From contig CASFTM010000003.1 in assembly GCA_949297775.1 (NCBI GenBank), forward strand, positions 1 to 64,000: a stretch of 64,000 bases of DNA, written 5' to 3'. Under the pieces are notes generated by a model. The model was not told the origin of the DNA. It saw only the letters and a list, made by a program, of their open reading frames with translations, and made no database searches. Position numbers and translations under genes: made by a program. Source of the DNA: an uncultured bacterium (lineage in GTDB: Bacteria > Elusimicrobiota > Elusimicrobia > Elusimicrobiales > Elusimicrobiaceae). Positions 1 through 7,133 of the stretch are shown piece after piece. How positions within the stretch are numbered: the stretch's first letter is position 1; each line of letters begins with the position of its first letter.

Positions 1-503
1 CAGCATTTAAACGAAGAAGCATCTCCAGAGATATCCACCCCGCAGAAGTCGGCGCACAGCGAGCCAGCGTTCGCATCCGAAGCGCTACAAGTCGTCTTGT
101 CGCTCGTATATTTGCGGGACAAAGTATACTTATACTGCAACGTTCCGCTGGTGCCAGCCACACGGGTAGCAGTCGCTTTTCCATCGGCATACGTCGTGCC
201 GGACATGACGACTTCAAAGCCGTTTCCGCCGCCTGTCACTGGGTCTCCTTTGGTGTAAAAGGTAGATCCGGTTGCACCTTTCGGGGCAACGTCTAAGCTT
301 CTGTAATCAGTGGTATACTTGTTAATCTGCAAGTATTTGCGCTGTTGGGCCTGGGCGATAGAAGACAACAATTGGTCCGCTTCCGTCATGCGGGAGCGTT
401 CCACCGCTTTGAAGTACTGCGGCATAGCCATTGCGGCTAAAATGCCGATGATGAGCACCACCACCAGCAGTTCAATCAGGGTGAAACCCTTCTTATTATT
501 CAT
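1..503 (-). CDS. Type IV pilin-like protein (C-terminus cut by window edge)
   Basis: Prepilin-like protein, first about 167 residues visible; the stop codon lies left of the window. The protein starts MNNKKGFTLIELLVVVLIIG: a short basic leader, the prepilin peptidase site after Gly6, Phe+1 and Glu+5 of the mature protein, and the single hydrophobic helix. The rest has scattered Cys residues (near residues 150 and 160), as in small pilins and pseudopilins stabilised by disulfides. The start is ATG at 503 with a clear GGAGAAAGG ribosome site upstream. It is exported through the type IV pilus or type II secretion assembly route. A T12-containing promoter lies about 80 bases upstream. Whether it is a major pilin, minor pilin or pseudopilin cannot be told. 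Confidence 0.9.
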   Translation of the reverse strand, partial: MNNKKGFTLIELLVVVLIIGILAAMAMPQYFKAVERSRMTEADQLLSSIAQAQQRKYLQINKYTTDYRSLDVAPKGATGSTFYTKGDPVTGGGNGFEVVMSGTTYADGKATATRVAGTSGTLQYKYTLSRKYTSDKTTCSASDANAGSLCADFCGVDISGDASSFKC

Positions 504-531
504 AAGCCTTTCTCCTTTTTTGAGTGCGGCC

Positions 532-572
532 CGGGAAAGGGTACTGTAGGAGTTTTAATATAACCTTTCCCG
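532..572 (-). promoter_or_regulatory. Hairpin in the pilin leader with an anti-SD-like loop
   Basis: Inverted repeat CGGGAAAGG (532-540) and CCTTTCCCG (564-572) in the transcribed leader of the first pilin. On the minus strand the loop holds CTCCT, which can pair with the AGGAG of the ribosome site further down. This would allow an alternative fold that hides the start site. Folding is inferred by eye only. Confidence 0.45.
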
Positions 573-584
573 AACCGTAACCCC

Positions 585-612
585 ACTGTATCAAAAAAAA
601 AAAACGAGTCAA
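585..612 (-). promoter_or_regulatory. Pilin promoter with T12 spacer tract (copy 1)
   Basis: Minus-strand -35 TTGACT (607-612), 16-bp spacer made of CG, twelve T (593-604) and GA, then -10 TACAGT (585-590). The same architecture sits before the two other pilin genes in the window. Predicted start of transcription near 578. Confidence 0.7.
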
Positions 613-668
613 GCCCTTTTAAGATTCCCAACAAAAAACAGCCCAACAAAGGACGTTTTTGCGCAATT

Positions 669-704
669 AAAAGCCGCCCCGGATTTTCCCGAAGCGGCCG
701 TTTT
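669..704. terminator. Bidirectional intrinsic terminator
   Basis: GCCGC/GCGGC stem (673-677, 694-698) flanked by an A run on the left and a T run on the right. It lies between the pilin promoter and the 3' end of the exonuclease gene and would stop minus-strand transcription of the latter. Confidence 0.55.
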
Positions 705-733
705 TTGTGTAGCTTTGCCAAGTTTTTACAACG

Positions 734-1504
734 CTATAAATTAATTTCCATTTCAACCGGGCAATGGTCCGAACCCATTACGTCCGTTAAAATATCCGCG
801 TGCGTAACCAGCGGCAACGATTTTTCGTTAATCATAAAATAATCCAGCCGCCAGCCCACATTGCGTTCCCGCGCGCGGGTTTTGTAGTCCCACCACGTGT
901 AGTGCCCGCCCGATTTTTCAAACGCGCGGTATACGTCGGCGTAACCTTGCGCAAAAAAGCGGTCCAGCCAGGCGCGTTCTTCGGGCAGGAAGCCCGTCAC
1001 GTTGGCGTTTTCTTTGGGGCGGGCCAAGTCAATTTCTTGGTGTGCGGTGTTCACGTCCCCGCACGCAATGACCGTTTTCCCGGTTTGGAACAACTCTTGG
1101 CTTTTTTCCAAAAACCGTTCGTAAAAGCGCAGTTTAAACGCAATTCTTTCTTCCCCCTGCCCGCCGTTGGGAAAATAAATATTTAAAAAGTAAAAATTGG
1201 GATATTCCAAAATAAGCGTGCGGCCCTCCGCGTCAAATTCTTCCACGCCCAAGCCTTCGGTTACGGCAAGCGGTTTTTGTCTGCAAAAGCACGCCACGCC
1301 GCTGTAGCCCTTGCGCGCGGCGCAGCAGTAAAAGGCGTGATACCCCGGCGGGTTTTGCAACGCGTCCGAAAGCTGCTGCGGGCAGGCTTTCGTTTCCTGC
1401 ACGGCTAAAATATCGGCCCCGCAGGAAGACAAAAAGCTCAAAAAGCCTTTCTTTTCCACCGCGCGGATGCCGTTTACGTTCCAAGAAATAAATTTTTGGG
1501 TCAT
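734..1504 (-). CDS. xth: Exodeoxyribonuclease III
   Basis: Mg-dependent AP endonuclease and 3'-5' exonuclease of base excision repair, 256 residues, normal for the family. It has the EEP-fold signatures in order: ISWNVNGIRA at the N-terminus, VQETK (metal-binding Glu) near residue 37, IYFPNGG near 110, the GDVNTAH active-site Asp/Asn near 149, and the C-terminal RLDYF and GSDHCPVE motifs with the catalytic Asp-His pair. The ATG at 1504 follows AGGGGGG. The gene is divergent from metK and shares a compact promoter region with it. The family is closer to ExoA/XthA than to APE-type sugar phosphatases. Role in the cytoplasm. Confidence 0.95.
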   Translation of the reverse strand: MTQKFISWNVNGIRAVEKKGFLSFLSSCGADILAVQETKACPQQLSDALQNPPGYHAFYCCAARKGYSGVACFCRQKPLAVTEGLGVEEFDAEGRTLILEYPNFYFLNIYFPNGGQGEERIAFKLRFYERFLEKSQELFQTGKTVIACGDVNTAHQEIDLARPKENANVTGFLPEERAWLDRFFAQGYADVYRAFEKSGGHYTWWDYKTRARERNVGWRLDYFMINEKSLPLVTHADILTDVMGSDHCPVEMEINL

Positions 1505-1525
1505 TTTCCCCCCTTTGGCAAATGG

Positions 1526-1539
1526 TATAATATATTATA
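1526..1539. promoter_or_regulatory. Divergent overlapping -10 elements (xth / metK)
   Basis: A perfect 14-bp palindrome, TATAATATATTATA, gives a TATAAT-type -10 on each strand. On the plus strand it is preceded by TGG (extended -10). Both genes would start transcription within about 20 bases of each other, so the two polymerases probably compete. Confidence 0.6.
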
Positions 1540-1584
1540 AATTAAATGCGCCGTTTCCCCTCAAGCGGCGTTAGGAGCAGGTAT

Positions 1585-2745
1585 ATGATTAAACAAGGAA
1601 AATGTTTCTTTACTTCCGAATCCGTTTCCAAAGGGCACCCGGACAAAGTCTGCGACCAAATTTCCGACGCGATTTTAGACGAAATTTTGAAAAAAGACAA
1701 AACCGCCCGCGTCGCCTGCGAAACGTATATCACGAGGGGGCTGGTCATCGTCGGGGGCGAAATTACCACCCGCACGTGGGTGGATGTGGAACAAATCGCG
1801 CGCGACGTGATTAAAAACATCGGCTACGACGACGCCAAATACGGTTTCAACTACAAAACCTGCGCAGTAATTAACGTCATCGGCAAGCAATCGCCCGACA
1901 TCAGCCAGGGCGTGGATGTGGGCGGCGCGGGCGACCAGGGGCTCATGGTCGGCTACGCGGTGGACGAAACGCTGGAATATATGCCGCTTTCGCTCGTATT
2001 GTCGCACGATATTTTAAGAAACTTGGAAAAAGCCCGCCGCACCAAAATGCTGCCCTACCTGGGCCCCGACGCCAAAAGCCAGGTGACTGTGGAATACCAC
2101 GACGGCAAACCCGTGCGCGTGGACACGATTGTCGTTTCCACCCAGCACACCGAAGATATTTTGGACCGCTCCGGCAACAAAATTACCGAAAAATCCAAAC
2201 GCGAAATTGAAGCCGCCGCTATTATCCCCGCCGTCAAAAAATGGATAGATAAGGACACCAAAATTTACATCAACCCGACGGGCAAATTCGTCATCGGCGG
2301 CCCGCAGTCCGACACCGGCCTTACCGGACGCAAAATTATCGTGGACACCTATGGCGGCCGCTGCCCGCACGGCGGGGGCGCCTTCTCCGGCAAGGACCCG
2401 ACAAAAGTGGACCGCTCCGCCGCCTATATGGCGCGCTATATCGCCAAAAACATCGTAGCCGCCAAACTGGCTAAAGAGTGTACGGTGCAAATCGCTTACG
2501 CCATCGGGCGCGATGAACCCGTAGGGTTCTACGTGGATACGGACGGAACGGGTGCCCTGCCGGATGAAAAACTTGCGCAAATCGCGCAAAAGATTTTCCC
2601 GCTTACGCCGCGGGGAATTATTGAGTACTTTAAACTCAGAAATCCCATCTATCTTGCTACCGCTTCTTTCGGGCATTTCGGACGGAAAGAATTCCCCTGG
2701 GAAGCGACCGACAAGGTAAGCGCGCTCCAAAAAGCCGCCAAATAG
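1585..2745 (+). CDS. metK: S-adenosylmethionine synthetase
   Basis: Makes SAM from methionine and ATP, 386 residues. Motifs: [13 protein letters not shown] at the N-terminus (ATP and methionine binding), [10 protein letters not shown] near 115, [14 protein letters not shown] near 252, and [19 protein letters not shown] (the P-loop-like GGGAFSGKD and K-binding region). I chose ATG 1585 (MIKQGKCFF) because AGGAG lies 10 bases upstream and family proteins start here; an upstream ATG at 1546 lies in the leader. The leader carries a short GCGCCG/CGGCG hairpin before the ribosome site. No SAM riboswitch motif is seen. Confidence 0.97.
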   Translation: MIKQGKCFFTSESVSKGHPDKVCDQISDAILDEILKKDKTARVACETYITRGLVIVGGEITTRTWVDVEQIARDVIKNIGYDDAKYGFNYKTCAVINVIGKQSPDISQGVDVGGAGDQGLMVGYAVDETLEYMPLSLVLSHDILRNLEKARRTKMLPYLGPDAKSQVTVEYHDGKPVRVDTIVVSTQHTEDILDRSGNKITEKSKREIEAAAIIPAVKKWIDKDTKIYINPTGKFVIGGPQSDTGLTGRKIIVDTYGGRCPHGGGAFSGKDPTKVDRSAAYMARYIAKNIVAAKLAKECTVQIAYAIGRDEPVGFYVDTDGTGALPDEKLAQIAQKIFPLTPRGIIEYFKLRNPIYLATASFGHFGRKEFPWEATDKVSALQKAAK

Positions 2746-2750
2746 TTTTT

Positions 2751-2781
2751 GAGCTCCGCCCACAAGAGCGGAGCTCTTTTT
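2751..2781 (+). terminator. metK terminator overlapping the next gene's ribosome site
   Basis: GAGCTCCGC (2751-2759) pairs with GCGGAGCTC (2768-2776), followed by T5. The only purine-rich ribosome site of the following gene (GGAG 2770-2773) is inside the right arm, and its ATG begins at 2782. Confidence 0.8.
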
Positions 2782-3243
2782 ATGATTATGATGAAATCAC
2801 GCGTTCAAGAAGCCAAAAACAAACATAAAAACGGTTACAACTGCGCCCAAGCCGTGGCCTGCACCTATTGCGATCTGTTGGGTATGGACGAAAAAACCGC
2901 CTTCCGCGCGGTGGAAGCTTACGGCCTGGGCATTGCCAAACGCTACGAAACCTGCGGTTCCGTATGCGCAATGATGATGCTGGCCGGCCTGAAAAACAGC
3001 GACGCCAATATGCAAGCGCCTGCGTCTAAATTTTCCACCTTTGAACTGGGCCAAAAAATGACCAAACAGTTTGAAGATTGGAATACCACCTGCTGCTGCG
3101 CGCTTTTGCGCGGGACCGACGGCAAAACCGACCGCCTGCGCTCCTGCCGCGGCTGCGTGGCCGACTGCGCGCGCATCGTGGAAGATTTTCTGTTTCCCGG
3201 ACAATTTGAACCGTATGAAGCAAGACACGCGGAGGAAGAATAA
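2782..3243 (+). CDS. C_GCAxxG_C_C family redox protein
   Basis: About 153 residues. Matches the C_GCAxxG_C_C family: NGYNCAQAV near the N-terminus, then GLGIAKRYETCGSVCAMMM, a run of three Cys (TTCCCAL) and C-x2-C-x4-C near the end. Family members are small cytoplasmic Cys-rich proteins thought to be redox active or metal binding; none has a firm function. Start chosen as ATG 2782 because GGAG sits 8 bases upstream; ATG 2788 and 2791 are alternatives. It overlaps the DJ-1 gene by one base (TAATG), so the two are translationally coupled. A second family member is at 52939-53406. Confidence 0.85.
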   Translation: MIMMKSRVQEAKNKHKNGYNCAQAVACTYCDLLGMDEKTAFRAVEAYGLGIAKRYETCGSVCAMMMLAGLKNSDANMQAPASKFSTFELGQKMTKQFEDWNTTCCCALLRGTDGKTDRLRSCRGCVADCARIVEDFLFPGQFEPYEARHAEEE

Positions 3244-3788
3244 TGAAAAAAGTATGTATGCTGGTAACGGACGGATTTGAAGAAATTGAAGCCGTAGGCA
3301 CATTTGCCATTTTGCGCCGCGGCGGCGTGGACGTGGATGTTTATTCTTTATTAGATAAAGACGCCACCGGGCGCTTTGGCTTAACCTGCACGAAACTGCT
3401 GCCGTTTTCCGCTTTGGACGGGAATAAATACGACCTACTGGTAATGCCCGGCGGGCCGCAGTACAAAGCCATGGAAGCCAGCCCCGCCGTGCAAGCCCTC
3501 ATCAAGCAATTTATGGACGCCCGCAAAACCATAGCCGCCATTTGCGCCGGCCCGACAATTTTGGGCCGCGCCGGTTATTTAAAGGGCCGCCGCTATACCT
3601 GCTTTACCGCAATGAATGAGGATTTTGGCGGCACCTACTGCGAAGACTACGCCGTAAAGGACGGCAATATCATCAGCGGCAAATCGGCCGCGGCGACGAT
3701 TGACTTTGCCTTCCGCGTGCTGGAAGACGCCGCCGGCAAAGAAGCGGCCGATAAAACCAAAAAAGAAATCTACTACAAAGGCAACTAA
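3243..3788 (+). CDS. DJ-1/PfpI family protein
   Basis: 181 residues, YajL/ThiJ/DJ-1 type. The fold markers are visible: MLVTDGFEEIEAVG at the N-terminus (conserved Glu near residue 15), LLVMPGG near 65, and the nucleophile elbow AAICAGPTIL near 101 with the conserved Cys. Family members act as covalent chaperones, deglycases or glyoxalase III; the exact activity is not predictable. The C-terminal SGKSAAATIDFAF motif places it in the DJ-1/YajL branch. Coupled to the preceding Cys-rich gene, which supports a shared thiol or oxidative-stress role. Confidence 0.9.
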   Translation: MKKVCMLVTDGFEEIEAVGTFAILRRGGVDVDVYSLLDKDATGRFGLTCTKLLPFSALDGNKYDLLVMPGGPQYKAMEASPAVQALIKQFMDARKTIAAICAGPTILGRAGYLKGRRYTCFTAMNEDFGGTYCEDYAVKDGNIISGKSAAATIDFAFRVLEDAAGKEAADKTKKEIYYKGN

Positions 3789-3809
3789 ATTTTGCCCTGT
3801 TGGCATATC

Positions 3810-3842
3810 AAAACCCCCGACGGTAACCGCCGGGGGTTTTAT
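3810..3842. terminator. Bidirectional terminator between convergent genes
   Basis: AACCCCCG / CGGGGGTT stem (3812-3838) with A run on the left and T run on the right. It serves the DJ-1 gene and the convergent pilin gene, whose stop codon is at 3844. Confidence 0.85.
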
Positions 3843-3843
3843 A

Positions 3844-4386
3844 TTATTGTGCCGCATTTATCATATTGCAAAATTGATGTCCGTTCCCTCTATAACCCAT
3901 ACATTCCCTTTTCCCCGGATTAGCGGAATTATCCAACCATACCCGGTATTCAAAAATTTCTTTGGTATAACATTCCGACAAGCTTGTTACTCCCGGACAG
4001 TAATGCACCCGGATAAATAAAGATTGCGGAGAGGTTACCACTCCAGTCCCCCCCATAATATCCACATAAAACAAATCGTTACAGCGAAGGACGTCATTCC
4101 CCGTGCACGCTCCCTTATAATCAATATCCAATTTGTCCGTATCGGCTTCATAGTAGCCATTGGCCATATAGTAAATTTCTTCGGCTTTTTTGATATTTTC
4201 CGCCACTGTACGCATAGTTGCTAGGCGGGATTTCATTACCGCTTTTTCATATTGCGGCAGCGCCACCGCCGCCAAAATGCCGATAATCAGCACGACAACA
4301 AGCAGTTCTATAAGTGTAAACCCGCCAAAATGGCTTATTGCGGGGTTTTTAGCGTAAAAGAAGGTTTTTTGATAAATTTTGTTCAT
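3844..4386 (-). CDS. Type IV pilin-like protein, leaderless start
   Basis: About 180 residues: a 23-residue leader ending at Gly, then FTLIELLVVVLIIGILAA with Glu+5, followed by the ALPQYEKAVMKSRLA helix seen in major pilins and pseudopilins. The C-terminal half holds Cys pairs and the motif PGKREC...GHQFC, which is also present in the pilin at 42536 (PGKVEC...TLC). ATG 4386 is chosen over an in-frame TTG at 4392: the -10 TAAATT ends six bases before this ATG, so the mRNA would begin at the start codon itself, and there is no ribosome-binding site. The first codons (MNKIYQK) lie in the right arm of a palindrome. Confidence 0.9.
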   Translation of the reverse strand: MNKIYQKTFFYAKNPAISHFGGFTLIELLVVVLIIGILAAVALPQYEKAVMKSRLATMRTVAENIKKAEEIYYMANGYYEADTDKLDIDYKGACTGNDVLRCNDLFYVDIMGGTGVVTSPQSLFIRVHYCPGVTSLSECYTKEIFEYRVWLDNSANPGKRECMGYRGNGHQFCNMINAAQ

Positions 4387-4402
4387 AGCCAAAATTTATC
4401 AA
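4369..4402. repeat. 34-bp palindrome spanning pilin -10 and start codon (copy 1)
   Basis: Perfect 13-bp arms TTGATAAATTTTG (4369-4381) and CAAAATTTATCAA (4390-4402) with an 8-base loop holding the ATG. An identical-arm copy is at 43034-43067. It could be an operator, or an RNA hairpin at the very 5' end of the message. Confidence 0.85.
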
Positions 4403-4420
4403 AAAAAAAAAACGCGTCAA
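4393..4420 (-). promoter_or_regulatory. Pilin promoter with T12 spacer tract (copy 2)
   Basis: -35 TTGACG (4415-4420), 16-bp spacer of CG, twelve T (4401-4412) and GA, -10 TAAATT (4393-4398). With usual spacing the +1 falls on base 4386, the A of the pilin ATG. Confidence 0.75.
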
Positions 4421-4495
4421 GGCCCCGAACCGGGGCTCCCAACTCTATGCCCGCTAGCACGACTAATGGAGCCACGCTGTTTCCGCGCTGTCACG
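4411..4495 (-). repeat. Conserved block upstream of pilin promoters (copy A)
   Basis: The 85 bases upstream of the second pilin match 43076-43162 upstream of the third. Shared are the -35 region, a GC hairpin at the same place (GCCCC/GGGGC here, GGCCAG/CTGGCC there, so paired changes), and a block reading ATGCCCGCTAGCACGA then TGGAGCCAC and GTTTCCGC. A third, shorter match (TATGCCCGCTAACACG) is at 4813-4828. Confidence 0.7.
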
Positions 4496-4535
4496 CTATT
4501 TCAAAAAAAGAAAGGCGTTTCCACTTTTGTTGTGT

Positions 4536-4581
4536 CGTTGCTGTTGTCGTTGTCGTTGTCGTGGTTGTTGCCGTTGCCGTT
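4536..4581. repeat. GTTGTC / GTTGCC hexamer microsatellite
   Basis: Imperfect tandem hexamers (GTTGTC repeated, then GTTGCC), within non-coding sequence between the pilin and the OMP gene. In one plus-strand frame it reads Val repeats, which is not a real protein. Confidence 0.6.
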
Positions 4582-4613
4582 TAACCGCCCCTTTAGAGCC
4601 GTCTACAAAAAGC

Positions 4614-4691
4614 CTTTCAAACGGATTAGAAATTTTATTGTTTGAGCGCGGGGCGCAGCCCGCGCGAGTTATAAAATTTCCCGTTTGAAAG
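4614..4691. repeat. Large nested inverted repeat in intergenic gap
   Basis: Three nested perfect arms: CTTTCAAACGG (4614-4624) with CCGTTTGAAAG (4681-4691); GAAATTTTAT (4629-4638) with ATAAAATTTC (4671-4680); GCGCGGG (4646-4652) with CCCGCGC (4659-4665). It could extrude as a cruciform or fold as a 78-base RNA hairpin. It has no gene or poly-T tail, so it is not a plain terminator. It may be a miniature repeat element. Confidence 0.75.
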
Positions 4692-4728
4692 TGATTTTTG
4701 TGGCTCCCTGGGGCGGCGCTCTTTTTCG

Positions 4729-4754
4729 CCCTTTTTCTGGCGCCAGAAAAAGGG
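4729..4754. repeat. 26-bp perfect palindrome
   Basis: CCCTTTTTCTGGC followed at once by its reverse complement, centred on GGCGCC. It lies 38 bp right of the nested inverted repeat and may belong to the same intergenic element. No function can be assigned. Confidence 0.8.
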
Positions 4755-4858
4755 CCCCTTCAAATTTGGAAATGTTTGCGCAAAGAGCGGGTCAAAGCTT
4801 GGTTCCCTTCGCTATGCCCGCTAACACGTCTGGGTTTCTGTAGTTTTGAAAACAACAA

Positions 4859-4893
4859 AAAAGCGGGCCGGAAAATTATTCCGGCCCGCTTAT
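4859..4893 (-). terminator. Terminator of the OMP gene
   Basis: AAGCGGGCCGGAA (4861-4873) and TTCCGGCCCGCTT (4879-4891); on the minus strand followed by a T run. It closes the minus-strand run that ends with the OMP gene. Confidence 0.85.
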
Positions 4894-4910
4894 CACACGT
4901 AAAATACTGC

Positions 4911-5678
4911 TTAAAACCGCAACGTCAAGGAAGCTTCCGCCCCCAGCCCGTAATAAGCATAGTTGGCGGCTAAGCTCAAATCCATATACGACGGCAATTT
5001 AAAATTGAACCCCGCCGTGGCACGCGCGGTGGCGGCGTGTTCGCTCTCTCCTTCCATAGACGGCTCCAACGAAGCTTGGTTAATATTCAGCGTCGTATAA
5101 TCCACCCCTCCGCCGATGTAAGGCACAAAGTATTTAAACTTCATAGAAAGCACCAAACTGGCGTTGTAGTGCGTAGCGGAAAAATCCCGCGCACTGGCAC
5201 TATGCGCCGCCACGACCAACATCGGCTGGAAAGAACCCAGCACTTCGCTCGGGCGCGTAATCCCCCAACGCAAGCCGCCGCCGGCAATCGTAAGTCCTTG
5301 GTAGCTGCTGGCGCGGATGAACCCGTCAATGCGGAAGGGCATACCGATATCGGCCTGCAGCCACGGATAAAAGACTTCGCCCACTTCGTCGCGGTCGCCC
5401 AAAGCGGTATGTTGTTTGGTGGCGTAATCCGCCCCGTTGCCCTGGCTCATCCGGAACACCATACTTCCGCGCGGACCAATCTGAAATCCGCCCCAACCCA
5501 AAATACGCCCCGTGGTGTAAGTGCCGGAGCCAATCAGGCCGCCTAAGTCTTTCGTAAACGCCCGCACATTATCGCGCGTTACGTTTGCACTGAAATCGTC
5601 CCAAATGTTGCGGGCGGACGCCCCCGCGGCGCACAGCACTAAAGCTAAAAACGCCAAAACCGTTTGTTTTATTTTCAT
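4911..5678 (-). CDS. Predicted outer-membrane beta-barrel protein
   Basis: 255 residues. Signal peptide MKIKQTVLAFLALVLCAAGASA at the N-terminus. The rest has alternating hydrophobic strands rich in Gly and Tyr (for example FVPYIGGGVDYTTLNI) and ends in Phe (SLTLRF), typical of a small barrel needing the BAM machine. ATG 5678 is chosen because GAGG lies 7 bases upstream and the signal peptide starts there; an in-frame start further up would bury it. Specific function unknown. Sits 34 bases downstream of the DUF192 gene, in the same run. Confidence 0.75.
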   Translation of the reverse strand: MKIKQTVLAFLALVLCAAGASARNIWDDFSANVTRDNVRAFTKDLGGLIGSGTYTTGRILGWGGFQIGPRGSMVFRMSQGNGADYATKQHTALGDRDEVGEVFYPWLQADIGMPFRIDGFIRASSYQGLTIAGGGLRWGITRPSEVLGSFQPMLVVAAHSASARDFSATHYNASLVLSMKFKYFVPYIGGGVDYTTLNINQASLEPSMEGESEHAATARATAGFNFKLPSYMDLSLAANYAYYGLGAEASLTLRF

Positions 5679-5712
5679 CGTCAACCTCAAATTATCACCG
5701 TTCCTGCCCGGA

Positions 5713-6051
5713 TTACGATAAAATAACTTCATCGCCTTTCTGCACCCGTCCGGCTAAACTGCCTCCGGGGAGCTCCAGCGTATAGCGTGCGCCGCGTACA
5801 AACCGCCCAAAACGCCACGGTTTCATCTGCTCGGCTACATACAATACGAACCCGTTTTTATCAAAAAAAATTGCATCTATGTTAAAACGCATAAAACACG
5901 TGTGAATTTGCGGGCACGGATCCAGCAATAATCCGGCGCCGGGTTTTAATTCCCGGCGAAACATCAGCCCTTTCAAGCGGGCCAAAAAAGTATTGGCTGT
6001 TTCCACTTCCTGCGCCAACACTTCGCCCGTGCGTTTTAACGTACACTTCAT
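5713..6051 (-). CDS. DUF192 family protein
   Basis: 112 residues, full length for DUF192 (COG1430). Family features: FLARLKGLMFRR near residue 25, the core motif HTCFMRFNIDAIFFD near 50, LYVAEQMKPWR, and ALELPGG-like YTLELPGGSLAG near the end. These are small soluble or periplasmic proteins of unknown function. Overlaps the preceding gene by ATGA, so translation is coupled. No signal peptide is visible here, unlike many homologues. Confidence 0.9.
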   Translation of the reverse strand: MKCTLKRTGEVLAQEVETANTFLARLKGLMFRRELKPGAGLLLDPCPQIHTCFMRFNIDAIFFDKNGFVLYVAEQMKPWRFGRFVRGARYTLELPGGSLAGRVQKGDEVILS

Positions 6052-6536
6052 TTATCATCCTGCGCGGGGGCGGGAATATCCCCCAACCGTTCGGCTTCCT
6101 GCGCCAGCAACCGGTGTACCTGCGCTTTTAGCCTATGATCTAAAAAAGTAAAATTTTCCGGTTCCACTACGCTATATCCGTCCGGGTTTTTAAACACCAG
6201 AAACGTCACCAGCCATTTGTCCCCAAACGACACATCGGCAATCCACATTCCTTTGCGGGTCAGCGCGGCGCGTATTTCATATACGCGCGGATCAGCCAAT
6301 GCACTTTCCTGCCGGCAAACGGCCTTCCCGCAGGTTTTTAAAAACGAAAAAGTTCCTTTATCCAATACGCGCACATTGGCGTATTTGCCGCGCGCCAGTG
6401 GCAGCACCGGGCGGCCTTCCTGGAGCGCAATTTGAGAAACGTTAAAAAAAGAACCGTACTGCACATCAAAAGCGCACAGCCCGCACGAAACGGCCAACAG
6501 CACCGCAGCCAGGGCCGTGCGCTTTATCCAAAACAT
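6048..6536 (-). CDS. Secreted protein of unknown function
   Basis: 162 residues with signal peptide MFWIKRTALAAVLLAVSCGLCAFD. The mature part has a Cys pair (TCGKAVCRQ) and no domain I recognise. Starts at the base where the efp stop codon ends, and its stop overlaps the DUF192 start, so efp, this gene, DUF192 and the OMP gene form one transcription unit. The conserved coupling to a DUF192 protein suggests a shared envelope role, but this is only inferred from position. Confidence 0.7.
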   Translation of the reverse strand: MFWIKRTALAAVLLAVSCGLCAFDVQYGSFFNVSQIALQEGRPVLPLARGKYANVRVLDKGTFSFLKTCGKAVCRQESALADPRVYEIRAALTRKGMWIADVSFGDKWLVTFLVFKNPDGYSVVEPENFTFLDHRLKAQVHRLLAQEAERLGDIPAPAQDDK

Positions 6537-7102
6537 TACGCGGCCACGCGTTCCACGTAGTTGCCGGTGCGGGTGTCCACGAGCACCGTGTCGCCTTCGT
6601 TGATAAAGAGCGGCACTTTGATAACGGCGCCGGTTTCCAGCGTAGCTTCTTTGGTGGTGTTGGCAACGGTGTCGCCTTTCACGCCGGGAACGGTGGAGGC
6701 GATTTTAAGCGGTACTTTGATCGGCAGTTCCACGTTAAAGAGTTTATCGTTGATGTAAATGCCGATAGCGTCCATATTGTCTTTTAAGTATTTGGTCAAA
6801 TCGCCCAGTTTTTTTACTTCCACTTCCACCTGGTCGTAGGTTTCGGTGTTCATAAAAGTAGCCATATCGCCGTTGGTATAAAGATACTGGAAGGGGCGTT
6901 TTTCCACTTCCACTTCTTTAAATTTATCTTCGGGGCGGTAGGACGTTTCAATCACGGAACCCGTGTTGATGTTGCGCAATTTCACGCGCACTACGGCGCG
7001 GGCTTGGCTTTTGCGGTGGTGCTGGAATTCAATGATTTCTACCAGCTGACCGTTTTCGTCTTCAAAAATAAGACCTTCGCGAAATTCTGTCGTGCTAAGC
7101 AT
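6536..7102 (-). CDS. efp: Elongation factor P
   Basis: Translation factor that relieves stalling at polyproline, 188 residues with the three expected domains: KOW-like N-domain, OB middle domain (MATFMNTETYDQVEV) and C-terminal OB domain ending GNYVERVAA. The tip loop of domain I, which carries the modified Lys34 in E. coli as PGKGQA, reads HRKSQARA here: Lys is kept but PG is lost and the loop is longer. The modification system is therefore unlikely to be the standard EpmA type. Lies downstream of two M24 peptidase genes; pepQ-efp adjacency is common in bacteria. Confidence 0.95.
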   Translation of the reverse strand: MLSTTEFREGLIFEDENGQLVEIIEFQHHRKSQARAVVRVKLRNINTGSVIETSYRPEDKFKEVEVEKRPFQYLYTNGDMATFMNTETYDQVEVEVKKLGDLTKYLKDNMDAIGIYINDKLFNVELPIKVPLKIASTVPGVKGDTVANTTKEATLETGAVIKVPLFINEGDTVLVDTRTGNYVERVAA

Positions 7103-7133
7103 TTTCTACCTCTTTTTGGGCCGAAGCCCGGAA

